Assembly: GCA_016716705.1 (NCBI GenBank)
Contig: JADJVF010000008.1
Span: forward strand, 84,501 to 148,500
From: Holophagales bacterium
Lineage (GTDB): Bacteria > Acidobacteriota > Thermoanaerobaculia > UBA5066
Direction: 5' to 3'
DNA: 64,000 nucleotides
Below, one piece after another: positions 1 to 8,382 of this stretch (position 1 is its first letter; every line of letters begins with the position of its first letter). The notes beneath the pieces were generated by a model that had not been told where the DNA came from, searched no databases, and was given only the letters and a program-made list of their open reading frames with translations. The position numbers and the translations under genes are program-made.

Positions 1-1407
1 GACCTCTACACGAAGAAGTACTTCGGCCTCGGCACCGAGCTGCGGCTCCGGCCGAGCGAGGGGACGAGCTTCGCGGGCATGTACTACACCGTCATCGACC
101 CCAACCAGCAGTGGCAGTGGAAGACGGCCGGTACCATCGTGGCCGACGACCTCGCTCCGAGGACCCGGGCCGTCGTGAACTGGGTGAACTACTCCGACAT
201 CACGTTCTTCCAGACCTACGACCGCGACTTTGCCCTCACCTCGGCCCGGACGGTCGGGCAGAAGGCGTTCGTCACCCGCTCCGAGGGTCCCGTCGCCTTC
301 AACCTGCGCCTCGAGAGGGAGTCGGCGCTCTACGGCTCGACCGAAGTCGTCCTGGAGAGGAAGCCGGTCCTCGAGGCGCGCCTCAGGCCGACGGGGCTCT
401 TCGGCAACGCGGTCTTCGTCGAGGCGCAGACCTCGGGCGGCTTCCTCCGCTCGATCCGGCCCCCGGGCCAGCCTTCGGGGGACTACGCGCGCTTCGACCT
501 CTTCCCGAAGGTCTCGGCCCCCCTCTCGCCCGTTCCCTGGCTCTCGCTCAACGCCGAGGCGGGCTACCGGCTCACCCAGTACGGGGCGTCGGTCGCGACC
601 GACGGACGCTCTCTCGCGGACGAGTCCTACACGCGGGTCACGGCGCTGGCCGGCCTCGAGCTCGTGGGTCCCTCCTTCGCGCGCGTCTTCGACGTGAAGT
701 GGGGAAAGTTCACGAAGCTCAAGCACATCCTCGAGCCGCGGGTCGACTACCAGTACCAGACCGACCCGGGGGACCTTCCGCGCACGCCGGTCTTCGACGA
801 GGTCGACACGATCCTGCCGTCCCACGCGGTCCGCTACGGTCTCGTCCAGCGGCTCCTCGGCAAGGAGAAGACGGGCGTCTCTCGCGAGATCGCCTCCCTG
901 GAGTTCTCCCGCCTCCACTACTTCGAGCTCCCGGTCGGCGTCCCGGCCACTGCCAGCACCGACTCCCCGCTCGACGCCGTCCTCCGCGTCAACGCGAGTC
1001 CCTCGCTCAACTTCGACGCGCGCACGACCTGGGACATCGATGCGAAAGTCGTCACCTCCACGAGCCTCTCGGCGAGCCTCGGCTCGGCCGCCCGCTCCCT
1101 CCGTTTCTCCTACTACGACAGCCGGCCCGTCGGTTCCCTGACACCCTCGACCCAGCTTCGGTTCGGGGGAGGGTCGGCCATCCTGCCGAAGCAGCTGCGC
1201 CTCGACGTCGAGGCGAACTACGACGTCGAGAAGGGACGGATGCTCGAGTGGCGGAGCCTCCTGACCTGGGAGGCGTCGTGCTTCAAGATCCTCGGCGAGT
1301 ATCGGGACCTGCGCCTCGGTGCGGTCCCGACGCGCGACTTCCGGATCGGGCTCAACCTGAAGAACATCGGCAGCTTTCTCGACTTCACAGGGCGCGTCTC
1401 GAACTGA
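1..1407 (+). CDS. lptD: LPS-assembly protein LptD, C-terminal part (5' truncated by window edge)
   Basis: The frame is open from base 1, so the gene begins upstream; the first ATG in this frame (position 79) lies inside the barrel and is not the start. The 468 visible residues are rich in alternating hydrophobic/aromatic beta-strands. A block reading LKHILEPRVDYQYQTDP, then a stretch ending SHAVRYGL, resembles the LptD barrel core, and the protein ends in an amphipathic strand (FLDFTGRVSN). LptD inserts lipopolysaccharide into the outer leaflet of the outer membrane with LptE. The N-terminal OstA domain is out of view. Another large outer-membrane barrel is possible but less likely. Confidence 0.8.
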   Translation, partial: DLYTKKYFGLGTELRLRPSEGTSFAGMYYTVIDPNQQWQWKTAGTIVADDLAPRTRAVVNWVNYSDITFFQTYDRDFALTSARTVGQKAFVTRSEGPVAFNLRLERESALYGSTEVVLERKPVLEARLRPTGLFGNAVFVEAQTSGGFLRSIRPPGQPSGDYARFDLFPKVSAPLSPVPWLSLNAEAGYRLTQYGASVATDGRSLADESYTRVTALAGLELVGPSFARVFDVKWGKFTKLKHILEPRVDYQYQTDPGDLPRTPVFDEVDTILPSHAVRYGLVQRLLGKEKTGVSREIASLEFSRLHYFELPVGVPATASTDSPLDAVLRVNASPSLNFDARTTWDIDAKVVTSTSLSASLGSAARSLRFSYYDSRPVGSLTPSTQLRFGGGSAILPKQLRLDVEANYDVEKGRMLEWRSLLTWEASCFKILGEYRDLRLGAVPTRDFRIGLNLKNIGSFLDFTGRVSN

Positions 1408-1439
1408 GCCGCGGCCGGGGCGCAGGCGGTGACACGGAC

Positions 1440-1445
1440 TAGACT
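1440..1445 (+). promoter_or_regulatory. possible -10 element upstream of rfbD
   Basis: TAGACT lies 39 nt before the rfbD ATG, in the 77-nt gap after lptD. No convincing -35 is visible, so this rests on match to the TAnnnT pattern seen repeatedly before starts in this window. Confidence 0.25.
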
Positions 1446-1484
1446 TCCCGGGGCCGAGAGGGGCCGAAAGGCAAGGGCAACGGC

Positions 1485-2339
1485 ATGACGGAGCTGATCC
1501 TTGGCGCGGGGGGCATGCTCGCGCGGGGTCTCGCGGGCGAACGGCCCCACGCCCGCTCGCTCGGCATGAGCGAGCTCGATATCACCGATCCGGCGGCCCT
1601 CGCGCGGGCGATCGTCCCGGGCGTGAGCCTCGTCTGGAATGCCGCCGCCGACACCCGCGTCGACCTGGCCGAAACCGACCCGTCGCACCTCGCGGTGAAC
1701 GACGTCGCCGTCGGCGAGATCGCGCGCCTCTGCCGCGACGCCGGCGCGCTCCTCGTCCACGTCTCCACCGACTACGTCTTCGACGGGCGCGCGGGCCGGG
1801 CGTGGCGGGAAGACGACCCGGTCGCCCCGCTCAACGCCTACGGCCGCGGCAAGCTCGGGGGCGAACGCCGTGCGCTCGCGAGCGGAGCCGAGGTCCTGAT
1901 CGTCCGGACCTCCTGGTCCTTTGCGCCGGGGGGGATCAACTTCGTCGACACCATGCTGGACCTCGCCGCCTCGGGGAAGGCCGAGCTGAAGGTCGTCGAC
2001 GACCAGCGTGGCCGGCCGACGTTCGCGCCCGACCTCGCCCGTGCGCTCGGGAGGCTCGTCGCCATCGGGGCGCGCGGCGTCGTCCACTTTGCCAACGCTG
2101 GCGAGACCACCTGGTACGGCCTCGCGAAAGAGGCGCTGGCGCGCGGTGGATTCCCGCACGTGAGGCTCGTTCCCTGTACGACGGCCGAGTTTCCCCGCCC
2201 GGCGGCCCGACCGGCGAATTCGGTTCTCGACACGTCGCTCTACGAACGGTTGACGGGCGAGGCGCCCCGTCACTTCACGGAGGCCCTCGACGAGCACCTG
2301 AGGCGTCGAGCGGAGACGGCGGGAGCTGCGGCGACTTGA
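1485..2339 (+). CDS. rfbD: dTDP-4-dehydrorhamnose reductase-like (RfbD/RmlD family)
   Basis: 284 residues, an extended short-chain dehydrogenase. The N-terminal nucleotide-binding motif is GAGGMLA (residues 7-13), followed by NAAADTRVDLAE, the family signature HVSTDYVFDG, and the catalytic YGRGKLGGE (YxxxK). RmlD reduces dTDP-4-keto-L-rhamnose to dTDP-L-rhamnose with NADPH for surface polysaccharide; its position after lptD fits an envelope role. No rmlA, rmlB or rmlC is visible here, so the exact sugar is unproven. Its TGA overlaps the TTG start of the next gene. Confidence 0.85.
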   Translation: MTELILGAGGMLARGLAGERPHARSLGMSELDITDPAALARAIVPGVSLVWNAAADTRVDLAETDPSHLAVNDVAVGEIARLCRDAGALLVHVSTDYVFDGRAGRAWREDDPVAPLNAYGRGKLGGERRALASGAEVLIVRTSWSFAPGGINFVDTMLDLAASGKAELKVVDDQRGRPTFAPDLARALGRLVAIGARGVVHFANAGETTWYGLAKEALARGGFPHVRLVPCTTAEFPRPAARPANSVLDTSLYERLTGEAPRHFTEALDEHLRRRAETAGAAAT

Positions 2340-3661
2340 GGCTCGAAGCCACCGAGGCGAAAAGGAAGGCCGTCCACGTCGGGATGGCCGTCTTCGCGCT
2401 CCTCCTCCGCTGGCTCGACTGGAGGGGAGCCGCACTCTGCGCCCTCGGCGCCTTCGCGTTCAACCTCCTCGTCCTCCCGCGCCTCGGCGGGAGCGCGCTC
2501 TTCCGCGGGGAGGACCGTGCCCGCGGCTACCCGGTCGGCATCCTCCTCTATCCGCTCGTCGTTCTCGCGCTCGTCCTGCTCTTCCCGCATCGCCTCTCCC
2601 TCGCGGCGGCGGGGTGGGGCTTCCTCGCCTTCGGCGACGGCTTCGCCACGCTCTGCGGTGTCACGCTCGGCGGATCCCGCCTTCCCTGGAACGCGAAGAA
2701 GAGCTGGAGCGGCTTCGCCGGCTACGTCCTCTTCGGCAGCCTCGGCGCGATGGCCCTCTCCTCGTTCGTCGCGGGGCGGGGCCCGTCGCCCACCGAGGGC
2801 GTGGCGTTCCTCCTCGCCGGACTTGCCGGAGCCGCCGTCGAGAGCCTCCCCTCCGAGCTGGACGACAACCTCGTCCCGCCGCTCGCGGCGACGGGAGCCC
2901 TGGCGGCTCTCCTTGCGGCGCTCCCGAACGTGGATTCCCTCCTGGTTCCCAGCGCGCTTCGCCAGCTCGCCCTCGGCCTCGCGGTCAACGTCTTCGTCTC
3001 GAGTGCTGCGGCGCTCCTCCGCGTCGTGCGCCCGTCCGGCGCGCTCGCGGGCGGTCTCGTCGGGGCGGTCGTCCTCGGCCTCGGCGGGTGGAGCGCCTAC
3101 GCCCTCCTCTGGGTCTTCTTCGCCGTCGGGACTCTCACGACCCGCTTCGGCCGCAAGCGGAAGGAAGCGATGGGGAAGGCTGAAGAGTCGGGAGGGCGCC
3201 GCGGGGCCGCGAACGTCCTCGCGAACTGCTCCGTCGCGGCCTTCCTCGTCGCCTGCGCCGCGCTGACGCCCGGCTCCTCCGCGCTGCTCCTCCTTGCCGC
3301 CGCGGCGGCCTTCGCCACGGCCCTCATGGACACGGTCGGCACGGAGGTGGGGCAGGCGCTCAGGACGCCGACTGTCCTCCTTCCGGACTTTCGCCGCGTC
3401 CCGCCCGGCACCGACGGAGCGGTCTCCGTCGGGGGCACCCTCGCGGGCCTCCTCGCGGCGCTCCTCCTGGCCGTCCTCGGCTGGAAGCTTGGCCTCTACC
3501 CGCCCTCCGGTATCCCCGTCGTCGTCGCCGCCGCCTTCGCCGGCACCGTCGTCGAGAGCCTCCTCGGCCGCGACGGAGCCCCCTGGCGCGTCACGAACGG
3601 CCACGTCCTGAACTTCTTCAACACCCTCGCCGGCGCCGCCGTCGCGCTCCTTCTTGCCTGA
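2336..3661 (+). CDS. fused phytol/dolichol kinase-like and DUF92 integral membrane protein
   Basis: 441 residues with roughly a dozen hydrophobic segments. The TTG start overlaps the rfbD stop (TTGA) and has GGGAG about 10 nt upstream. The N-terminal half (about 1-220) looks like a CTP-dependent polyprenol/phytol kinase: AKRKAVHVG near the start, then GDGFATLCG, WNAKKSWSGF and ESLPSELDDNLVPP. The C-terminal half (about 225-441) is a DUF92 domain: PSGALAGG, LTTRFGRKRKE, GRRGAANVLAN, and a late block around DFRRVPPGTDGAVS. In plants and cyanobacteria these are separate enzymes (VTE5 and VTE6) that phosphorylate phytol twice to phytyl diphosphate. A fusion suggests both steps on one isoprenoid alcohol; the substrate is not determined by sequence. 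Confidence 0.7.
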   Translation: MRLEATEAKRKAVHVGMAVFALLLRWLDWRGAALCALGAFAFNLLVLPRLGGSALFRGEDRARGYPVGILLYPLVVLALVLLFPHRLSLAAAGWGFLAFGDGFATLCGVTLGGSRLPWNAKKSWSGFAGYVLFGSLGAMALSSFVAGRGPSPTEGVAFLLAGLAGAAVESLPSELDDNLVPPLAATGALAALLAALPNVDSLLVPSALRQLALGLAVNVFVSSAAALLRVVRPSGALAGGLVGAVVLGLGGWSAYALLWVFFAVGTLTTRFGRKRKEAMGKAEESGGRRGAANVLANCSVAAFLVACAALTPGSSALLLLAAAAAFATALMDTVGTEVGQALRTPTVLLPDFRRVPPGTDGAVSVGGTLAGLLAALLLAVLGWKLGLYPPSGIPVVVAAAFAGTVVESLLGRDGAPWRVTNGHVLNFFNTLAGAAVALLLA

Positions 3662-4446
3662 AGAACCCGGGGGAGCAGGGGCCCGAGCGCAGACATCTCG
3701 TCGATTCCGCGGGGGGCCGCGGGCGGAGTGGGGCGTCTCGCGGCCGCCTGTTCCGCGCGGCCGACCCGCTTCCGAGTTCGCTCCGGCCGGTCGGGGGCCC
3801 GCGCGAACTCCTCGCTTCGCTCGTCAGACACGCGCGCGGGCCTGATCCCCGCCCGGTCCTCGCGAACTCGAGCGGGTCCCCGGCCGTGCTCAGGGGCGGC
3901 TCGCGAGACGTCCCACCCCACCCGCGGCCGGCGAGCTTCGAGATCTGCGGGGGATCTCTTCCAGGAAAGAGGTCTGGTCCGGGTTTTACTGTGCGCGATT
4001 CTCCTTCCGCGAAAGCGGGACCCGGTTCGTGACGCGGAGGAACAGGGCCCTCCGTCAGGCCTCAGTCCCGGGCTACTTCTCTGGCCTGACGCGCCGGATG
4101 GTCGAGCGGGCGGGAGGGGTGTCCCGCGAGCGACGTTCGAGCACGCGGGGCCCCGCACGGCTTCGCGAGCAGGCCGCCGGATCAGGCGAGCGCACGTGTG
4201 AGAGGGGGGGGGGTCAGCCCCCCGGCGAGTGAGGGCGTTCGCGCTCGCCCCGGCGGCCCGCGCAGCGGGGCCGATGTGGGTCGCGGGCGCGCAGGGCCGC
4301 CGTGGGACATCCCTCCCGTCCGCGACTCGTGCGGCACGGTGAGGTGGCCTGAACGGCGCCTCGTCTCTCCCGTCTCTCCTCTCCTCGAGCCAGGAGCCTC
4401 GCCTGAGCCCTACCCTACCGGCCGCGAGGTCCCGTAGAATAGAAAA
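3662..4446. other. gene-free, GC-rich structured region between convergent genes
   Basis: About 785 bases without a credible gene; the open frames in it are low-complexity Arg/Gly/Pro shadows. It contains 10-bp inverted arms GGCCCGCGCG (3796-3805) and CGCGCGGGCC (3833-3842) around a 27-nt loop with a TCGCT-TCGCT repeat. A second hairpin, a run of G then TCAG then a run of C, spans about 4208-4223. At the right edge lies an A/T-rich patch (AGAATAGAAAATCAAG) unlike its surroundings. No tRNA or rRNA was recognised. Confidence 0.5.
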
Positions 4447-5196
4447 TCAAGACCTGACCCCAGGGTGTTTGACCCCGAGGCGTTCGATGAGGAAGGTGGC
4501 GACGTGCTCGGCGTAGGTGCCCTGGCCGAAGCCGGCGTCGTAGCCGAGCTCGACGGCGAGCTTGTTGCTGATGCGGGTGCCGCCGGCGCAGACGACGAAG
4601 CGCTCGCGGAGGCCACGCGCCTCGAGGAGCTCGATGAGCTCGGTCAGGTTGCGGATGTGGACGTCCTTCTGGGTGACGATCTGGCTCACGAGGATCGCGT
4701 CCGCGTTCACCTTCACGGCGTAGTCGATGAGCTTCTCGTTCGGCACCTGCGCGCCGAGGTTGTGGGCCTCCACTTCCTGGTAGCGCTCCAGGCCGTAGTG
4801 GTGGTTGTAGCCCTTCATGTTCATGATCGCGTCGATCCCCACCGTGTGCGCGTCGAAGCCGGTGCAGGCGCCGACCACGACGAGCTTGCGGCCCAGGCGG
4901 GCGCGGATCACCTCGCAGGCCTCGTTCATCGAGTAGAGCTTCTCGCCGGTCGCCTCCTCGACGTGGATCGTGTCGACGTCGATCGACGTCTCCGTCCGCC
5001 CGTAGGCGACGTAGAAGCTGAAGCCTTCGGAGAGGGGGGCGGCGTGGACGATCTCGGCGTGGCGGAAGCCGAGCTTCTCGACGAACAGGCGTGCCGCCTC
5101 ACGGCCGCGGGGGCCGAAGGGGACGGGGAGGGTGAAGGAGAGCTGGACGGCGCCGTCGTCCAGGGTGTCGCCATAGGGCCTCACGATCGTCGTCAT
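4447..5196 (-). CDS. kamE: D-lysine 5,6-aminomutase (L-beta-lysine 5,6-aminomutase) beta subunit
   Basis: 249 residues. The cobalamin-binding Rossmann domain has DAHTVG (D115, H117, G120: the DxHxxG base-off motif), LVSQIV and CAGGTR. Lys128 sits 11 residues after His117, the same spacing as His133/Lys144 in the clostridial enzyme, where the lysine forms the aldimine with PLP. With KamD it moves the terminal amino group of beta-lysine from C6 to C5, giving 3,5-diaminohexanoate, using adenosylcobalamin and PLP. It is the last gene of the operon, 7 nt after kamD. Its last residues (HPGVRS) are encoded by a sequence that looks foreign (see findings). Confidence 0.92.
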   Translation of the reverse strand: MTTIVRPYGDTLDDGAVQLSFTLPVPFGPRGREAARLFVEKLGFRHAEIVHAAPLSEGFSFYVAYGRTETSIDVDTIHVEEATGEKLYSMNEACEVIRARLGRKLVVVGACTGFDAHTVGIDAIMNMKGYNHHYGLERYQEVEAHNLGAQVPNEKLIDYAVKVNADAILVSQIVTQKDVHIRNLTELIELLEARGLRERFVVCAGGTRISNKLAVELGYDAGFGQGTYAEHVATFLIERLGVKHPGVRS

Positions 5197-5203
5197 CGCG
5201 GCC

Positions 5204-6757
5204 TCAGAGTCCCAGCTCCCGCTGGAGGTGCGTCTCGAACGGGTTCCAGTAGCCGTCGGCCTTCTTTCGCAGGCCCTCCAGCCCCTTGCCCATGTCGCGC
5301 GGACGCTTGATGTCGGCGAAGAGTCCCTGCTCGATCGCGGGCATGAGGCCCGTCGCGTCGATCTTCTCGAGGAACGCGACGGTCTCCTCGAGGACGGCCT
5401 GCGCGCGCTTCACGATCACTCCGTCCTTCCGGAACTCGACCTCGTCCCCGAGGTCGGCCATGTTGTTCATGACGTACTTCGCGTTCTCGAGCGCGAGGAA
5501 GCGGTCCTGCATGAACGGCGTGTGGATCGCCTCCGTCAGCATCCCGAGGAGGTGGATCCCCTGGCCCGTCATCTGCGAGACGAAGTTGAAGAGGGCGTTC
5601 TGGACGACCCCCCTGAAGATGTCGCCCGTCATGAACTTCGTCGGCGGCATGTACTTCAGGGGCGCCTCGGGGAAGATCTCCCGCGCCATGAGGGCCTGTG
5701 AGAGCTCGAGCAGGAAGCCGTTCCGGATCGTCGGGTCCATCTCGAACGCGTGCCCGAGCCCCATCTGCCAGGGCTCGAGGCCCGCGGCGAAGGCGAAGCG
5801 CTCGTTCAGGAACTGGCTCGCGAGGACGGTGTACGCCTTCTCCACGGCGTCGGACGTCGTCAGGTAGTTGTCCTCGCCCGTGTTGATGATGACGCCCGCC
5901 CAGGCGTTGATCATCCGGCTGAACTTCTGGTCGACGAACGTCCGGTACATGTTGATGTCGCGGAAGAGGATTCCGTACATCGAGTCGTTCAGCATCATGT
6001 CGAGGCGCTCGAGCGCCCCCATGGCCGCGATCTCGGGCATGCAGAGGCCGGAGGCGTAGTTCGTCAGGTAGACGTAGCGCCCCTGCTTCTCGACGACCTC
6101 GTCGAGCGCGGCCCGCATGATCCGGAAGTTCTCCTGCGTGGCGTAGGTGCCGCCGAAGCCCTCGGTCGTCGCGCCGTACGGGACGTAGTCGAGGAGCGAC
6201 TGCGCCGTCGTCCGGATGACGGCGACGACGTCGGCTCCCTGCTCGGCCGCGGCGCGCGCCTGCTTGACGTCCTCGTGAATGTTGCCGGTCGCCACGATGA
6301 CGTAGAGGAGCGGGGCGTGGTTCTTCCCTGCGTATCTCGCGAGGCGCTCCTCGCGGAGCGAGCGGTTGCCGCGGACGCGCCGCGTGCAGGCCGAGACGAG
6401 CTCGGCGGCCTTCCCCTCCAGCGCGATGGGGTCGGCGAGAGGGAGGTCGGAGACGCGCAGCCCTTCGGCGACGCGCCGGTTGAGTCCCGCGACACCCTCG
6501 CCCGTGCGGAGAAGGGCGTTCACCCAGTACTTCAGGGCCCCTTCCTCGAGTCGGTCCCGCAGCTGGTCGACGACGAGGTTCGGCACGGGCACGCCGTCGG
6601 CGTCGGCGCCGTCGGCTCCGGCGAGCCGCAGCGTCGCCCTCTCGACCGTGACGGTCGTGTGCGCCTCGATGAACTCCTGCACCGGCGCGACGATCCGCCT
6701 CGCGAGCTCGCGGGCGCGGTCGATCCGTTCCGGCGGCAGGTGGAGCCTCTTCTCCAT
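5204..6757 (-). CDS. kamD: D-lysine 5,6-aminomutase alpha subunit
   Basis: 517 residues, essentially the length of the clostridial alpha subunit. Recognisable blocks are GALKYWVNALLRTG, ARYAGKNHAPLLYVIVATGN, DYVPYGATTEGFGGT, YASGLCMPEIAAMGALER and LRDINM-like FRDINMYRTFVDQ. It forms the TIM-barrel that binds substrate and PLP and partners KamE. The gene lies 14 nt downstream of kamC and 7 nt upstream of kamE, so the two mutase subunits are cotranscribed with their reactivase. ATG start at 6757 is preceded by GAGGACC. Confidence 0.94.
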   Translation of the reverse strand: MEKRLHLPPERIDRARELARRIVAPVQEFIEAHTTVTVERATLRLAGADGADADGVPVPNLVVDQLRDRLEEGALKYWVNALLRTGEGVAGLNRRVAEGLRVSDLPLADPIALEGKAAELVSACTRRVRGNRSLREERLARYAGKNHAPLLYVIVATGNIHEDVKQARAAAEQGADVVAVIRTTAQSLLDYVPYGATTEGFGGTYATQENFRIMRAALDEVVEKQGRYVYLTNYASGLCMPEIAAMGALERLDMMLNDSMYGILFRDINMYRTFVDQKFSRMINAWAGVIINTGEDNYLTTSDAVEKAYTVLASQFLNERFAFAAGLEPWQMGLGHAFEMDPTIRNGFLLELSQALMAREIFPEAPLKYMPPTKFMTGDIFRGVVQNALFNFVSQMTGQGIHLLGMLTEAIHTPFMQDRFLALENAKYVMNNMADLGDEVEFRKDGVIVKRAQAVLEETVAFLEKIDATGLMPAIEQGLFADIKRPRDMGKGLEGLRKKADGYWNPFETHLQRELGL

Positions 6758-6771
6758 GGGTCCTCCTCGGG

Positions 6772-8382
6772 TCAGTTCTCTTGCTTCAGGAAGTCCGCGG
6801 CCCTGCGGGCGAGCGCCGGGGAGAGGCCCAGGAGCGCCGCGACGGTGATGGCGTCGGAGCTCCGCTCTCGCGGTGCGTCGGGCTCGAGGCAGAAACGCAT
6901 CTGCCGGTCGATGTGGCGGATTCGGGCGGCAACGTCGGCGTCGCCCGTGCCGTCGGGCACCGCGAGGTCGAGGCGGCTCCGGTCGAGCCCGCCCATCCGG
7001 AGATAGCGGACGCCCGTCAGCCGGCGGACTCCGCGGAAATGGGTCGAGAAGAGCGCGACGACACGGGGCTTCCCGGCGAGCTCCTCGAGGATCGCCGACA
7101 GCAGCGCCTCGGCCTCTCCCGAGCTCGTCGTCCGGGCGAACTCGTCGAAGAGGGCGAGCGTCTCGCCGCCGAAATCGGCGTGCGCCTCGTTGAACTGGCG
7201 GATCTCGAAGCCGAACCCGGAGAGGCCCCGCCCCTCCTCGCGCTCCCGTCCTTCTCCCACGTAGTGCAGGTGACGGAAGACGCGCGTCGCGAAACGGGCG
7301 GCGGGGACGAAGAGCCCCGCCTGCGCGACGAGCTGAAGGAAGGCGAGCGTCTTCAGGACGACCGTCTTCCCGCCCATGTTCGACCCGAAGATCACGGTCG
7401 GGCCGCCGTCGAACGTCGCGTCGAGCGGCGCGTACGGGGTTCCGAGGCTCTCGCAGAGCGTTTCCGTCGGAAGGTGCCGACCGCGCTCGACGACGACCTC
7501 ACCTTCGTGGAGGACCGGCCGCGTCAGCCCCACCTCCCTCGCGAGGCGGGCCCCCGCGAGAGCGAGGTCGAAGCCCCCCACGGCCCGGGCCTGCTCGAGG
7601 AAGAACGGGAGCGCCTCGCGAAGCGGACCGGAGAGGGAAGCGACGACGCGCGCTTCGAGCGAGCGCTCGCGCGAGAGGAGCGCGGACGTCTCCTCGGCGA
7701 GGCGCAGCGCCTCGGCGACGGGGCGAGGGCGGACGCAAAGCCGGCCCGCGTCCCACGGTTCGACCTCGAGGAGCGCCGCCGCGGCCGACGGGTCGCCGAG
7801 TCGCTCCCGCGGTACCAGGAGGAACGCGCGCCCCTCGAACGCGAAGCCCCAGCGCTCCCGGAGCGTCCGCTCGTACTCCTCGCGCAGGCGTCTCGACGCG
7901 GCGTCGGTCTTCCGGAGCGCGCTGCGGACCTCGGCAAGCTCGGGGTCGTACGCGTCCGCGACGTAGAACGACTCGTCCCCCTGGCGCCCCGTCCCGAGGA
8001 GGTCGACGAGGCCGCCGGGAATCTGCCTCAACCCGAACCGCTGGCCGAGCGTCTCCGGCAGGAGGGAGAGGAGGCTCCGGTGGTTGAAGAGAAACTTTTT
8101 GAGCTGGAAGATCTCGACCTCGTCGAAAGCCTCCCGCGGCGCGTCGGGGAAACGGGGCAGGCGCCTCAGGTGATGGTGGATGCGGTCGAGCGTCACGCGG
8201 TCGGCGTCGAGCGCCCCGAGGAAATCGAGGGCCGCTTCGGTGAGGTCGTAGCGCTCTTCCAGCGCGGCCCGCTCGGTCATCGGGACCATCCGCGCCTTCG
8301 CGTCCCGTCCGAACGGGGTCTGGGGCAGGAAGCGTTGCCAGAGTGCGTCCGCGCCCGCGTACGTCCACAGCCCCAGGCTCAC
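6772..8382 (-). CDS. kamC: MutS-like ATPase, lysine 5,6-aminomutase reactivase subunit KamC
   Basis: 536 residues. The N-terminal two thirds is a MutS core-like helical region. The C-terminal ABC/MutS ATPase has Walker A GSNMGGKT (333-340), Walker B-like ETLALFDEFARTTSSGE and FSTHFRG. It lacks a mismatch-recognition domain, so it is not a repair MutS. In lysine-fermenting bacteria a MutS-like protein (KamC) with KamB reactivates the mutase by exchanging damaged cobalamin. The GTG start at 8382 overlaps the kamB TGA (GTGA), which fits coupled translation. Function rests on family and context. Confidence 0.85.
   Translation of the reverse strand: MSLGLWTYAGADALWQRFLPQTPFGRDAKARMVPMTERAALEERYDLTEAALDFLGALDADRVTLDRIHHHLRRLPRFPDAPREAFDEVEIFQLKKFLFNHRSLLSLLPETLGQRFGLRQIPGGLVDLLGTGRQGDESFYVADAYDPELAEVRSALRKTDAASRRLREEYERTLRERWGFAFEGRAFLLVPRERLGDPSAAAALLEVEPWDAGRLCVRPRPVAEALRLAEETSALLSRERSLEARVVASLSGPLREALPFFLEQARAVGGFDLALAGARLAREVGLTRPVLHEGEVVVERGRHLPTETLCESLGTPYAPLDATFDGGPTVIFGSNMGGKTVVLKTLAFLQLVAQAGLFVPAARFATRVFRHLHYVGEGREREEGRGLSGFGFEIRQFNEAHADFGGETLALFDEFARTTSSGEAEALLSAILEELAGKPRVVALFSTHFRGVRRLTGVRYLRMGGLDRSRLDLAVPDGTGDADVAARIRHIDRQMRFCLEPDAPRERSSDAITVAALLGLSPALARRAADFLKQEN

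Noticed and set aside
79..81. ATG at 79 as the start of lptD
   Set aside because: The frame is open and barrel-like from base 1, so this is an internal methionine.
6772..8382. DNA mismatch repair MutS
   Set aside because: There is no mismatch-binding domain, and the gene is locked between kamB and kamD, the position of the reactivase subunit.
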